Source: Methanolobus sp. | GTDB lineage: Archaea; Halobacteriota; Methanosarcinia; Methanosarcinales; Methanosarcinaceae | Reading direction: 5' to 3' | Assembly: GCF_016278365.1 (NCBI RefSeq) | Contig: NZ_JADQBZ010000007.1 | Location: 62,001-126,000 of the forward strand | DNA length: 64,000 bases | In this document: positions 37,527-45,507 of the stretch, in pieces | How positions within the stretch are numbered: the stretch's first letter is position 1 | How the letters are laid out: every line of letters starts with the position of its first letter | Position numbers and translations under genes: made by a program | Notes under the pieces: generated by a model | Seen by the model: only the letters and a program-made list of their open reading frames with translations | Database searches by the model: none | What the model was told of the DNA's origin: nothing

Positions 37527-38425
37527 ACACGGCCTCCTATTTTCCTTGCCGCTGCAACAAACACTATCTCCATAGCAAACAGAACGGCTGCAATAGCAAA
37601 CAGGGCACTCTTTGGCTCTTCAAAAGCTACATAGTAGCCGATATCGTTCAATATTTTGGAGGTCATTGCATACCCATAACCAAAAAAAGAGTTGGGTATG
37701 GTAATCACGTTGCCGAAAAGCATCACTATTGCCATGGTCTCACCCATTGCGCGCATCATTCCCAGGATAACTGCAGCCATTATACCCTTAGATGCGGCTG
37801 GCAAGACCACCTGACTTATGGTTTCCCATCGTGTTGCACCTAAAGCAAAAGAAGCTTCTCTGTACTCTTTTTTAACTGCACGTATTGAGTCCTCGGAAAT
37901 GGGGATTATAGTAGGCAATATCATTATTGCAAGCACCGTCGATGCCAGTGCCAGGCCTGCCCCGTCTGTGGACCCCGCACGGAAAAAGGGGATTAAACCA
38001 AAAGTTGATGATATAAAAGGCGCTATGTGGTCCCGGAAAATACTTCCAAGCACATAGAGCCCGAAAACCCCGTAGACAACAGAGGGGATACCTACGAGGA
38101 GTTCAATAAGAGGACGCATGACAGAAGTTACTTGCTTTGGGGCAATCTCAGACATGAAGATGGCAGTAAATATACCTAAAGGTACGGCAAGTATAAGAGT
38201 GACAGCAGTAAGGATCATGGTCCCAGCAATGAATATACGAATTCCATAAACGTTTTCCGAATAATCCCATACAGAACCTGTCAGAAAATTGATAAGTCCC
38301 TGGCTTACAAAAGTAGGATAGGCAACATAGAAAATGTAACTTACAAAGAATATAGTAACCACGGCTGTTAGCACAGCACATGAAGCAAAAAAAACCTGTG
38401 GTATGGATTGGACAATCCTGCTCAT
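37523..38425 (-). CDS. pstC: Phosphate ABC transporter permease PstC
   Basis: A 300-residue permease: VGIPSVVYGVFGLYVLGSIF and the EAA loop EASFALGATRWETISQVVLPAASKGIMAAVILGMMRAMGETMAIVMLFGN are diagnostic. Six helices are visible. It is translationally coupled to pstA by an ATGA overlap. A strong intrinsic terminator lies in the 85-base gap from pstS, so pstCA probably depends on read-through from pstS. Confidence 0.92.
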   Translation of the reverse strand: MSRIVQSIPQVFFASCAVLTAVVTIFFVSYIFYVAYPTFVSQGLINFLTGSVWDYSENVYGIRIFIAGTMILTAVTLILAVPLGIFTAIFMSEIAPKQVTSVMRPLIELLVGIPSVVYGVFGLYVLGSIFRDHIAPFISSTFGLIPFFRAGSTDGAGLALASTVLAIMILPTIIPISEDSIRAVKKEYREASFALGATRWETISQVVLPAASKGIMAAVILGMMRAMGETMAIVMLFGNVITIPNSFFGYGYAMTSKILNDIGYYVAFEEPKSALFAIAAVLFAMEIVFVAAARKIGGRV

Positions 38426-38443
38426 TAGTATCTGTTTCCCATT

Positions 38444-38480
38444 TTAAAAAAAAGATGATTTGTGCGGTTGCACAAATCAT
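38444..38480 (-). terminator. Intrinsic terminator between pstS and pstC
   Basis: ATGATTTGTGC (38455-38465) and GCACAAATCAT (38470-38480) form a perfect 11-bp stem with a GGTT loop. On the minus strand it is followed at once by CTTTTTTTT (A-run at 38446-38453). It would stop most transcripts after pstS and let a fraction continue into pstCA, giving excess binding protein. Confidence 0.75.
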
Positions 38481-38510
38481 TGTGTCTAAAGATCTGTTCC
38501 TAACTTATAC

Positions 38511-39506
38511 TTAGAGGATGTCATACATTGAGAAGTAACCGACCTGTGTGAAGTATCCCTTCTGTGCAGGCTGGGTTGCAAAGTCTATGAATGACTTCTC
38601 AATTGTTGAGGGAGCACCGTTTGTCAGGTAGAGCAGTGGTCTGGTCAGACCGGATGGGAAGGTGCTGGTCTCGCCCTTGAGGGTTGCCTTGATACCGGAC
38701 TTTACATCCTTCTTTACAGTGGTGGTCATGGTGTCAACCGGAAGGATGACTACACCGGTGGATGATTCTGCAAAACCGAAGTCCACGAATCCGATTGAGT
38801 TGGTTGTTGATTCAACTGCAGCGAGCACACCGGCGTTACCGGACTTGCCTACTGCCTTTGTACCATCCATCCAGGTCTTTGAGCTTCCGTGTATGAAGTA
38901 GGAGAAGGTTTCCTCAGTACCGCTTGTTTCTGATCTCTGGAAGAGGGTTGCACCGGAACCAGTGGTGTTAAATCCAGCAGTTGTCAGGTTTGCATCTGAG
39001 ACTTTTCCATTTGCATCTGCGGACTCGAAAAGGGTCTTAATCTGAGCCTTGGAAGGTACTGTACCGGTCGCGTTGCCGATGCCATTTCCAATAAGAACTA
39101 CAGCACTGGCACCAATCTGGTGTTTCTGGAGTTCAGGGTATGCAGTTATAGTGTCAACATCCTCAGAGGAAGCACCGATGTCTACAATACCGAGCTTAGC
39201 AGAGGTGATACCTGCACCAGAGCCGCCAGCCTGGACTGTGACCTTGATACCGGAGTTCTGTTTCATGAAGTCTTTTGCGAGAAGTTCAGAGACTGGCTGA
39301 ACGGTTGAGCTTCCAGCTATAAGGAGCTGGGTTGATGCACCAGCGGCTGCGCCTTCAGCGCTTGCACTGCTGGAAACGTCGCTTGAGAATGATCCTAAGA
39401 TTGTACCGACTGCTGCTGCACCGGCGATTGCAACTACCACGAGAACGAGGGTTGCAACGATGGGTGAAACACCAGCTTCGTTGTTAAAGAGTTTCTTTAT
39501 GTTCAT
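38511..39506 (-). CDS. pstS: Phosphate-binding protein PstS with archaeal pilin-type N-terminus
   Basis: A 331-residue protein. The N-terminus, NNEAGVSPIVATLVLVVVAIAGAAAVG, is that of archaeal pilins (basic residues, G-V-S-P-I, hydrophobic helix), not a lipoprotein signal. A PstS-type domain follows: LLIAGSSTVQPVSELLAKDFMKQN, GSGAGITSAKLGIVDIGASSEDV, FQRSETSGTEETFSYFIHG and TRPLLYLTNG. It captures phosphate outside the cell for PstCA. AAAAGGTG precedes the ATG. The pilin head implies processing by a prepilin peptidase and either membrane retention or assembly with pilins; the pilus module lies next door. Confidence 0.88.
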   Translation of the reverse strand: MNIKKLFNNEAGVSPIVATLVLVVVAIAGAAAVGTILGSFSSDVSSSASAEGAAAGASTQLLIAGSSTVQPVSELLAKDFMKQNSGIKVTVQAGGSGAGITSAKLGIVDIGASSEDVDTITAYPELQKHQIGASAVVLIGNGIGNATGTVPSKAQIKTLFESADANGKVSDANLTTAGFNTTGSGATLFQRSETSGTEETFSYFIHGSSKTWMDGTKAVGKSGNAGVLAAVESTTNSIGFVDFGFAESSTGVVILPVDTMTTTVKKDVKSGIKATLKGETSTFPSGLTRPLLYLTNGAPSTIEKSFIDFATQPAQKGYFTQVGYFSMYDIL

Positions 39507-39579
39507 ATCTTTACACCTTTTTGCTACTTATTTTGTCATTTCTGAGCGGGGTTTAATCGCTCTGAGTGCTAAACTGTGT

Positions 39580-39662
39580 TTAGGATATATAATACTTTTA
39601 CAAATAATGTATATAGAGGCTGCTGCAATATAGATTTAGCATATCTCTATATATTGATGTGT
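39580..39662 (-). promoter_or_regulatory. Promoter/operator region of pstS
   Basis: The minus strand carries a TATA-like box (TATTATATATCC, about 39582-39594). Further upstream GTATATAGAGG (from 39609) and CCTCTATA-like CTCTATATA (39645-39653) form an imperfect inverted repeat around CAATATAGAT (39626-39635). The same 10-mer occurs upstream of the second AbrB-PhoU gene (44263-44272) in the same orientation to its gene. A shared phosphate operator is an inference from this match. Confidence 0.4.
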
Positions 39663-39756
39663 AAATGCGATGGAGAATCGGTGTTATACAAAATCTATGG
39701 GAGATATATTGTTTATACAGGTCAGATTTATCCGTGTGGTATGAGTAATTAGGAGT

Positions 39757-40218
39757 ATGGCTTACAATAACAGAAAGATCAAGGTTCTATTCATTTGCGT
39801 GCATAACAGCGCAAGAAGCCAGATGGCCGAAGAATACCTCAGGAGGATTGGAGGGGACAGGTTCGAGGTGGAGAGTGCAGGACTCAAGCCATCCAGCATC
39901 AATCCCATGGTGATCGATGTCATGAAAGAGGATGGTTTCGACCTCCGGAGAAAGAAAACCCAGGCAGCATGGGACCTGTTCAGGCAGGGGAGACTCTACA
40001 GTTTCGTCATCACGGTCTGTGACAGGAAAAACGAGGCTGAATGCCCCATATTCCCCAGGCCGTTTGTGCAGATGAACTGGCCCTTCCCGGACCCAGAAAT
40101 ATTTACCGGCACAGATGAAGAGAAAATGCAGCAGATGCGGGATCTGAGGGATTCTATCAAAAAGAGGATCGAGCAGTTTGTCGAGGAAACAACCGGGGTT
40201 TCCGATGGCGGGGAATAG
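39757..40218 (+). CDS. arsC: Arsenate reductase, thioredoxin-coupled ArsC type
   Basis: A 153-residue low-molecular-weight phosphatase fold: the P-loop CVHNSARS (Cys14) is followed by [17 protein letters not shown] with Cys88 and Cys96, the redox triad of thioredoxin-dependent ArsC. Plain tyrosine phosphatases lack the last two Cys. It reduces arsenate to arsenite. No arsenite pump or ArsR lies next to it, but it neighbours the phosphate importer, the normal entry route for arsenate. Divergent from pstS. Confidence 0.88.
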   Translation: MAYNNRKIKVLFICVHNSARSQMAEEYLRRIGGDRFEVESAGLKPSSINPMVIDVMKEDGFDLRRKKTQAAWDLFRQGRLYSFVITVCDRKNEAECPIFPRPFVQMNWPFPDPEIFTGTDEEKMQQMRDLRDSIKKRIEQFVEETTGVSDGGE

Positions 40219-40270
40219 GCTAGCTATTCCTCATTTCTTCATTATTAAGGCTGTCTTTATTAATTATTTT

Positions 40271-40374
40271 TCAGACACAGATTAACACGGGATTTACACG
40301 GATCTGGCCCTTTGCAGGCTTAAATTTCCAGCTTTACCATGAATCGGTGTTAATCTTTGTAGATCCGTGTCTGA
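40271..40374. repeat. Imperfect inverted-repeat element, about 104 bp
   Basis: Perfect 8-bp ends TCAGACAC (40271-40278) and GTGTCTGA (40367-40374) bound the element. Each arm also contains GATTAACACGG-like and GGATCT modules, in different order: GATTAACAC at 40280 and its complement GTGTTAATC at 40347, GGATCT at 40300 and AGATCC at 40361. The sequence resembles a dispersed non-coding repeat or a small MITE-like element. No coding frame. Confidence 0.5.
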
Positions 40375-40470
40375 AAGAAGATTCGGAGAAATAGCATCCA
40401 AATTGTAATGAAAAATGATCCCAAAATCGAAAAACAACTTTAAAGGAAACATCGTTCCCAGCGCAGATCC

Positions 40471-40499
40471 TAAAAAATACACGCGCCCGAAAGGGCACG
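40471..40499 (-). terminator. Terminator of the 40539-42563 surface-protein gene
   Basis: On the minus strand a hairpin with stem GCCC/GGGC (40485-40488 with 40493-40496, loop TTTC; two more pairs after a mismatch) is followed by GTATTTTTTA. It lies about 40 bases beyond the stop of the surface-protein gene and fits an intrinsic terminator. Confidence 0.5.
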
Positions 40500-40538
40500 C
40501 AAAAAACGGAGGATAATTTGCAAAAGCTGACAGCGCGG

Positions 40539-42563
40539 TCAGCGGGATATCAGGACGTAAACAGCCATGAAAACTCCCAGGGCAATGAGAATAACGATCG
40601 CGTACAGGTAATTCTCCACAGCATCTATTGCTACGCCTTCGATCGTCCCGAAAGCTGCTGAGACTCCCTCGATGGTACCTCCAAGCAAACGGTGGAGGAG
40701 CTCCTGCACCTTCAGCACTGTCGCTGAAAATGGATCCGGAAGCCAGTCCATCATGGAAGAGTTGACTGTCTCCTGCTGCACCTCAGTGGAATAACCACTT
40801 TCCAGTGCATACACATCTTCAGTCGAATACAGAGGCTCATAGGATGTGTCATCATCTACTGCAACCGGACTTTCCGGGGTTTCACCGGTCACAACCACCC
40901 AGCCGCCATTCAATGGGTCCCAGCGCTGCTTTACCTCCACTCCTGCAATAAAGAAGGAAGACTGCACTTCTCCCCGGTAGCCATCGATAGCCTTGAAAGC
41001 TGCCCTGGCAGCAGGCAGATCGGGAGCATTGGCCGGTTCGATGTTGTAACCCAGCCCCAGCGATGTCCCGGGGGGTAGAAGCACACCGGAAACCGTCAGT
41101 ATCTGGGAGCCGTTCACCTGCGATAAGCCTATGTCCCACTCACTCAGAGGCAAATCACTTCCGGCCAGGCTTTCCTCTGCACTGCCGGCTACATAATTAG
41201 CACTTTCCGGTATCACATCGCTCAGGTTAACCCAGGCGGCACGGTCGCCGCTGTTCCTGATCTGGAGGTTCACCCTGTAACCGCTATCCGACGGGGACAG
41301 CTTCTTTTCCGTTATCACATGCGCCCCATGTACCGTAATGCTGCCGGTCCCGGAACTCCAGGTGAATTCCTTCCCGAAGAAATCAGACTTAGCCGTCACC
41401 GGACCGAACGAATATCGACCCTGTCTCAGGGGTACCAGTTTCCGGGCAATGTAGTACTGGCCGTCCGGAGTAACATAACTGTAATCCCCGTGCTCGAAGG
41501 TCTCCACAGTTATAAGCTCTTCAGGGATGTCTGCAAACGTAACGTCAACATTATCCACCGGATAAAGACCGAGATTGTAGATGTTGGTCCTGATGAAGGA
41601 ATAATCCCACGCGTCCCATATCTCATAATAGATATTGCGGCTTCCTTCAGTACTGTTCCCGTTCTGGCGGACCGACCATGTGGTCATGTTGATCTCATCG
41701 CCGACAACCTCCATGATGACCTTAAGCTCAGGGTCCGTGCAGCGGAAAACAGTGGCTGCGCTTGTATCATAGTACCCTTTCTTGATATCGGTGCCGCCGG
41801 CAGTGGCATTTATGTAATAGTTCAGTTCATAGGGAGAGGTCCTGCCATCCCATTGCGGCGCTATCACCGTGAAGTTGATGCTCTGCTGCTTCCCTTTCTC
41901 AAGACAGTCCAGGTTCCTGACAATGATGTTGTCCCGATACTCAAAATCGCCATTCCCTTTAAGTTTGAACTCTCCAAGGTTCACCTTAAGGACAGCATTC
42001 TCCACCCAGGCATCCCCTGTGTTCTTTACCGTAACCTCGATTTTCTTTTCCTGACCGGGTGCATATTGTTCCTTGGAAACATCGACGCCTTTGACCTTCT
42101 CGGAACCCGCCGCAAAACTTATCTCAAGTTCAGGCCGTCCTCTGGAGTATACCTGCAACTGTGCAGAAGGAGTATTGTAGCTGTCAACACTGATGCCTGT
42201 CAGCTCCACCTTTATCTCATTGTCCCAGTGGAACCACTTGTCACTGTCCTGTAACTCCAGGAACAGGAACTCCTTGCGGACAGCACCCTGCTTTTCAGCC
42301 GAGATCAGGGCAGACTTTGTCTTCAGGTCAAAATCATCCGCCCTGAAGGTGTATTTCACCCCTCCTACCTCCATTTGCCCTGTCCTGCCCCATTGCAGGC
42401 TAAGAGAGCCTTCACTTACCCATTCGGTACATGTATCAAGCTCATCGCAGGGACAGAAAGTATCTGCAGACACCGCAGGCACCGGCAATAATAAAAATAA
42501 TAACAAAAAGGCAAGACCTGCAACGCAGCGTAAACTAAAATCGACACAAAACGTTTTTTTCAT
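40539..42563 (-). CDS. Secreted/surface protein with CARDB-like and repeated beta domains
   Basis: A 674-residue protein with a signal peptide (LRCVAGLAFLLLFLLLPVPAVSA) and a C-terminal anchor helix (NYLYAIVILIALGVFMAVYVLI). The first mature residues hold a Cys cluster (TFCPCDELDTCTEW). At about 170-260 a CARDB-like domain is seen (YAPGQEKKIEVTVKNTGDAWVENAVLKVNL), and at 425-520 a DUF11-like domain (GYRVNLQIRNSGDRAAWVNLSDVIPESANYV; LLPPGTSLGLGYNIE). Several NxT/S sites suggest glycosylation. It faces the outside; function unknown. A small membrane protein gene lies upstream. Confidence 0.7.
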   Translation of the reverse strand: MKKTFCVDFSLRCVAGLAFLLLFLLLPVPAVSADTFCPCDELDTCTEWVSEGSLSLQWGRTGQMEVGGVKYTFRADDFDLKTKSALISAEKQGAVRKEFLFLELQDSDKWFHWDNEIKVELTGISVDSYNTPSAQLQVYSRGRPELEISFAAGSEKVKGVDVSKEQYAPGQEKKIEVTVKNTGDAWVENAVLKVNLGEFKLKGNGDFEYRDNIIVRNLDCLEKGKQQSINFTVIAPQWDGRTSPYELNYYINATAGGTDIKKGYYDTSAATVFRCTDPELKVIMEVVGDEINMTTWSVRQNGNSTEGSRNIYYEIWDAWDYSFIRTNIYNLGLYPVDNVDVTFADIPEELITVETFEHGDYSYVTPDGQYYIARKLVPLRQGRYSFGPVTAKSDFFGKEFTWSSGTGSITVHGAHVITEKKLSPSDSGYRVNLQIRNSGDRAAWVNLSDVIPESANYVAGSAEESLAGSDLPLSEWDIGLSQVNGSQILTVSGVLLPPGTSLGLGYNIEPANAPDLPAARAAFKAIDGYRGEVQSSFFIAGVEVKQRWDPLNGGWVVVTGETPESPVAVDDDTSYEPLYSTEDVYALESGYSTEVQQETVNSSMMDWLPDPFSATVLKVQELLHRLLGGTIEGVSAAFGTIEGVAIDAVENYLYAIVILIALGVFMAVYVLISR

Positions 42564-42587
42564 TTAACTCCACTCCCACTCCACATA

Positions 42588-42767
42588 TCATGATCTTTTT
42601 GAAACGCGCCTGAAAACAACATACATTAAAAGGGCATAAGCCAGCAAAGCAGCAAAAACAAAAGGAACAGCCATATTGAAGAAAGAAGATGCAGTATACC
42701 AGCAGGTAGAATAGAATGTGTAAAGGGACAGTATTGACGCTGCCAGCAGACTCAGCAATCTTTTCAT
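42588..42767 (-). CDS. Small two-helix membrane protein (59 residues)
   Basis: Starting at ATG 42767 (MKRLLSLLAASILSLYTF...) the protein has two hydrophobic helices (about residues 3-20 and 30-50, FFNMAVPFVFAALLAYALLMYVVF) and a basic end (RRVSKRS). It lies 24 bases upstream of the surface-protein gene on the same strand and is likely co-transcribed. The longer frame to 42890 has an atypical N-terminus and overlaps the upstream gene. Function unknown. Confidence 0.5.
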   Translation of the reverse strand: MKRLLSLLAASILSLYTFYSTCWYTASSFFNMAVPFVFAALLAYALLMYVVFRRVSKRS

Positions 42768-42867
42768 GATTCTTAGTAGGATTGTGCTCTTATATCCCTT
42801 GCACAAACGAAATAAATAGCAAAAAAGGATTTTATTAGGCACATGCCAGATATATATGCCTATATAG

Positions 42868-43302
42868 TTATCCCCGCCTGAAAACCTCATACCCGAAAAC
42901 AGAGAGAGCTATGATTATGGAGGTCATTGACAGCATGAACACCATATTTGAAAACGCTTCTTTCAGCACTATCCAGGACATGCCGCCCAGGACATGCGTA
43001 ATGCTCATCAGCAGGATAATGAGAACACCTATCGGGTATATCTCCTCTCCCTTGAGAAGTTTCAGGACAGTATAACCCATAGCATAGTAGAAAACCACAG
43101 TAAATGCCAGATATGGCAGTACTATATCGTTCCTGACAGCAAAGACCAGCGTTGGGCTGAACTCATAAGCAAGGATGTTCTCGATACTGCCTGCGAAATA
43201 GAAAGTAAGTGCGTAATCAATGACAACTGAAAGTGAAAGGAAGAGGGGGATCATCCTATAATTGTGATAGATCGATCGAATATTCTGCGATATTTGATGC
43301 AT
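42868..43302 (-). CDS. Small membrane protein next to AbrB-PhoU copy 2
   Basis: A 144-residue protein with four helices (FLSLSVVIDYALTFYFAGS; LPYLAFTVVFYYAMGYTVLKLL; IGVLIILLMSITHVLGGMSW; FMLSMTSIIIALSVFGYEV). The layout, with about 17 polar residues and then an Asp-containing first helix (VIDYALTF; compare IIGDFLTTF), resembles the protein at 28046-28441. The start is uncertain: 43302 overlaps the AbrB-PhoU gene by 47 bases, whereas ATG 43254 follows its stop directly. Either way the two are translationally coupled. Function unknown. Confidence 0.6.
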   Translation of the reverse strand: MHQISQNIRSIYHNYRMIPLFLSLSVVIDYALTFYFAGSIENILAYEFSPTLVFAVRNDIVLPYLAFTVVFYYAMGYTVLKLLKGEEIYPIGVLIILLMSITHVLGGMSWIVLKEAFSNMVFMLSMTSIIIALSVFGYEVFRRG

Positions 43303-44218
43303 AGTCCCTTATCCTGCCAAAACTGTCAATGATTATATTTATTGATGCATTATCTGCCGATTGGGTAACAATAACAAGTTTCCCATTGATTTCCTCTCCT
43401 TTTTCAATCAATTGGTTAGCAAGCAAATTATCAGATCTGCGTAAAGACTCAAGAGAATCCATAAACAGATTCTGCAGATCCATGCATATCTCTTTCAACT
43501 GGCTCAATACATCCGGCGTCATCTCAGTATGCTCGTAATGCAGGGCTATTTTAGATATATGGTCCCCTGTTCGCTCGATATCGTTACCTGCCAGACGGTA
43601 ATAAAAAGCCTCTATAAGACTGAGACTATCATTCTTTGAGAATTTCCTCAGGCTCAGCCTGCTCACAAACTGCTTTGATACCAGAATGAACAGACGGTCT
43701 ATATCATCATCCCTCTTAATTATATCTTTACAGACAGAACGTTCATTGTTCTCAAATGCATCGTACAGCTCCTCAAACATGAGATAAATTATCGATGACA
43801 TGCGCTTGATGCCTTTCTCGATCGTGAACTCGTCGATGTCCAGGTAGTTCTGAATCACAAGCAACCTGTCGCTGCTTTCGGCAAGTTCAAGGCCAACTAG
43901 ACGATTACATAAATTCTTGATCTCGTTCCCGAACTCCCCTGATAAATGCTCTCCCTGTATCTCTATAGACTTATAGTCGCCTACTATGTAGAGCCCGATG
44001 ATATCTCTCTTCAGGTGTTCCAGGTTCCTGTTACCTTTGATTTTCCGGACATCTCTGCCTTTTTCCACACGAGGGGGTCTTATTATAAGCGAGCCGTCGT
44101 CGTTGTAGATAATCGATAACGGAGATCCCGACTTCAGTTTTTCTTTAGAGGCCCATTTTTTGGGAAGCGTGACGATATATGTTGATTTTCCTGTGATCTG
44201 TACTTTTCTTGTATCCAT
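43256..44218 (-). CDS. AbrB-PhoU type regulator (copy 2)
   Basis: A 320-residue protein with the same order as the protein at 28452: AbrB domain (RKVQITGKSTYIVTLPKKWASKEKLKSGSPLSIIY) and PhoU-like bundle (RSVCKDIIKRDDDIDRLFILVSKQFVSRLSL; YYRLAGNDIERTGDHISKIALHYEH; RIRDYASNIAEYSIDL). It probably senses phosphate status and acts on DNA. Upstream it has the CAATATAGAT motif also found ahead of pstS, which supports a shared regulon. A small membrane protein overlaps its end. Confidence 0.85.
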   Translation of the reverse strand: MDTRKVQITGKSTYIVTLPKKWASKEKLKSGSPLSIIYNDDGSLIIRPPRVEKGRDVRKIKGNRNLEHLKRDIIGLYIVGDYKSIEIQGEHLSGEFGNEIKNLCNRLVGLELAESSDRLLVIQNYLDIDEFTIEKGIKRMSSIIYLMFEELYDAFENNERSVCKDIIKRDDDIDRLFILVSKQFVSRLSLRKFSKNDSLSLIEAFYYRLAGNDIERTGDHISKIALHYEHTEMTPDVLSQLKEICMDLQNLFMDSLESLRRSDNLLANQLIEKGEEINGKLVIVTQSADNASINIIIDSFGRIRDYASNIAEYSIDLSQL

Positions 44219-44262
44219 TTCGAACCACTGACTACTCCTGTCACATTATGAACAGTCAGCAA

Positions 44263-44330
44263 CAATATAGATGTATCCTACATAAATATATAGATGCTAC
44301 ATAGCATATATATATACATGCAAACTGCCG
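44263..44330 (-). promoter_or_regulatory. AT-rich promoter/operator of AbrB-PhoU copy 2
   Basis: This stretch upstream of the 44218 start contains CAATATAGAT (44263-44272), a near copy ATATATAGATG (about 44287) and ATGCTACATAGCATAT, an inverted repeat (ATGCTA/TAGCAT). TATA-like runs overlap these. It fits an autoregulated promoter. The first motif is shared with the pstS upstream region. Confidence 0.4.
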
Positions 44331-44384
44331 TTCCGTTGAAAAAGAAAAAAGAAGATAAGATAAGGTAAAAGCCAGAATATGGTA

Positions 44385-45482
44385 TTATTTCATTAAGGAT
44401 TCCGGACCTATCCACCCGGACCTTATCATATGGTCCGCGATCACAAGCGCCATCATGGCTTCGGCCACCGGCACCATTCTCGGCGGTATCGTAGGGTCAT
44501 GGCGTCCATGTATCTCTATATCCACTTCGCTCATCTGCGCCATATTGACACTTCTCTGGGACTTTGAAATTGATGGTGTCGGCTTTACAGCGATACGGCA
44601 TATTACAGGCAGCCCTGTTGAAAGACCTCCTATGATCCCACCCGCATTATTTGTATCGGGGATAATGCTTGCGTCATCGATAACAAAGGCATCATTCATC
44701 TGACTGCCTTTCATGCGGGTACACTCAAAACCCAAACCTATTTCCACGCCCTTGACAGCACCTATGCTCATAAGCGCAGCAGCGATATCTGCATCAAGCT
44801 TACTGAAGACCGGTTCTCCAATGCCTGCAGGCACCCCGGTCACGATAATTTCCACAATGCCGCCGATGCTGTCACCTTCATTCCTTGCGAGCCTTACCTG
44901 CTCAAGCATTTTTTCAGCCGCTTGCGGGTCTGCACACCGGACAGGTGTCTTTTCGACATTTTCACGGATCCCGGTAAAGGTAACACTGCCGGCTTTCACG
45001 CCTCCAAGCTCGATAACATGGGCAAGGACCTCGACACCGTGGAGGGATAACAACTTTTTAGCAATTGCACCTGCAGCCACCCTGCCGATGGTTTCCCTGC
45101 CGGAAGATCTTCCACCGCCCCTGTGGTCCCTGATGCCGTACTTTTCCTGGTAGAAGAGATCTGCGTGTCCGGGACGTGGGATATCCCTGATATAATCATA
45201 AGCATTTGGATTTGCATTCCTGTTCCATACCAGCATGGACACCGGACATCCTGTGGTCATACCTTCGAAAACACCTGAGAGAATCTCCACAGTATCGGTT
45301 TCCGAGCGGGGAGTTGAAACTTCGCTCTGGCCCGGTCGTCTGCGATCCAGATCCTTTTGTATGTCTTCCTCCGAGAGTTTAAGCCCTGCAGGTACTCCGT
45401 CAACGACCACACCCACAGCTGTACCATGTGACTCTCCCCAGGTAGTTATCCTGAGCGAGTGACCAAAGGTGTTTCCTGGCAT
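44385..45482 (-). CDS. aroC: Chorismate synthase
   Basis: A 365-residue enzyme of the usual length. Signatures are [31 protein letters not shown] at the start, [18 protein letters not shown] and [16 protein letters not shown]. It converts EPSP to chorismate with reduced FMN, the last step before aromatic amino acid branches. No other aro gene is next to it. Divergence of position from a pathway operon is normal in this group. Confidence 0.95.
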   Translation of the reverse strand: MPGNTFGHSLRITTWGESHGTAVGVVVDGVPAGLKLSEEDIQKDLDRRRPGQSEVSTPRSETDTVEILSGVFEGMTTGCPVSMLVWNRNANPNAYDYIRDIPRPGHADLFYQEKYGIRDHRGGGRSSGRETIGRVAAGAIAKKLLSLHGVEVLAHVIELGGVKAGSVTFTGIRENVEKTPVRCADPQAAEKMLEQVRLARNEGDSIGGIVEIIVTGVPAGIGEPVFSKLDADIAAALMSIGAVKGVEIGLGFECTRMKGSQMNDAFVIDDASIIPDTNNAGGIIGGLSTGLPVICRIAVKPTPSISKSQRSVNMAQMSEVDIEIHGRHDPTIPPRMVPVAEAMMALVIADHMIRSGWIGPESLMK

Positions 45483-45507
45483 AGTGATATAGTATCCCTG
45501 AAGTTAT

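Noticed and set aside
41319-42254. 311-codon plus-strand frame
   Set aside because: Antisense of the surface protein with signal peptide and anchor on the minus strand; no ribosome site or motif.
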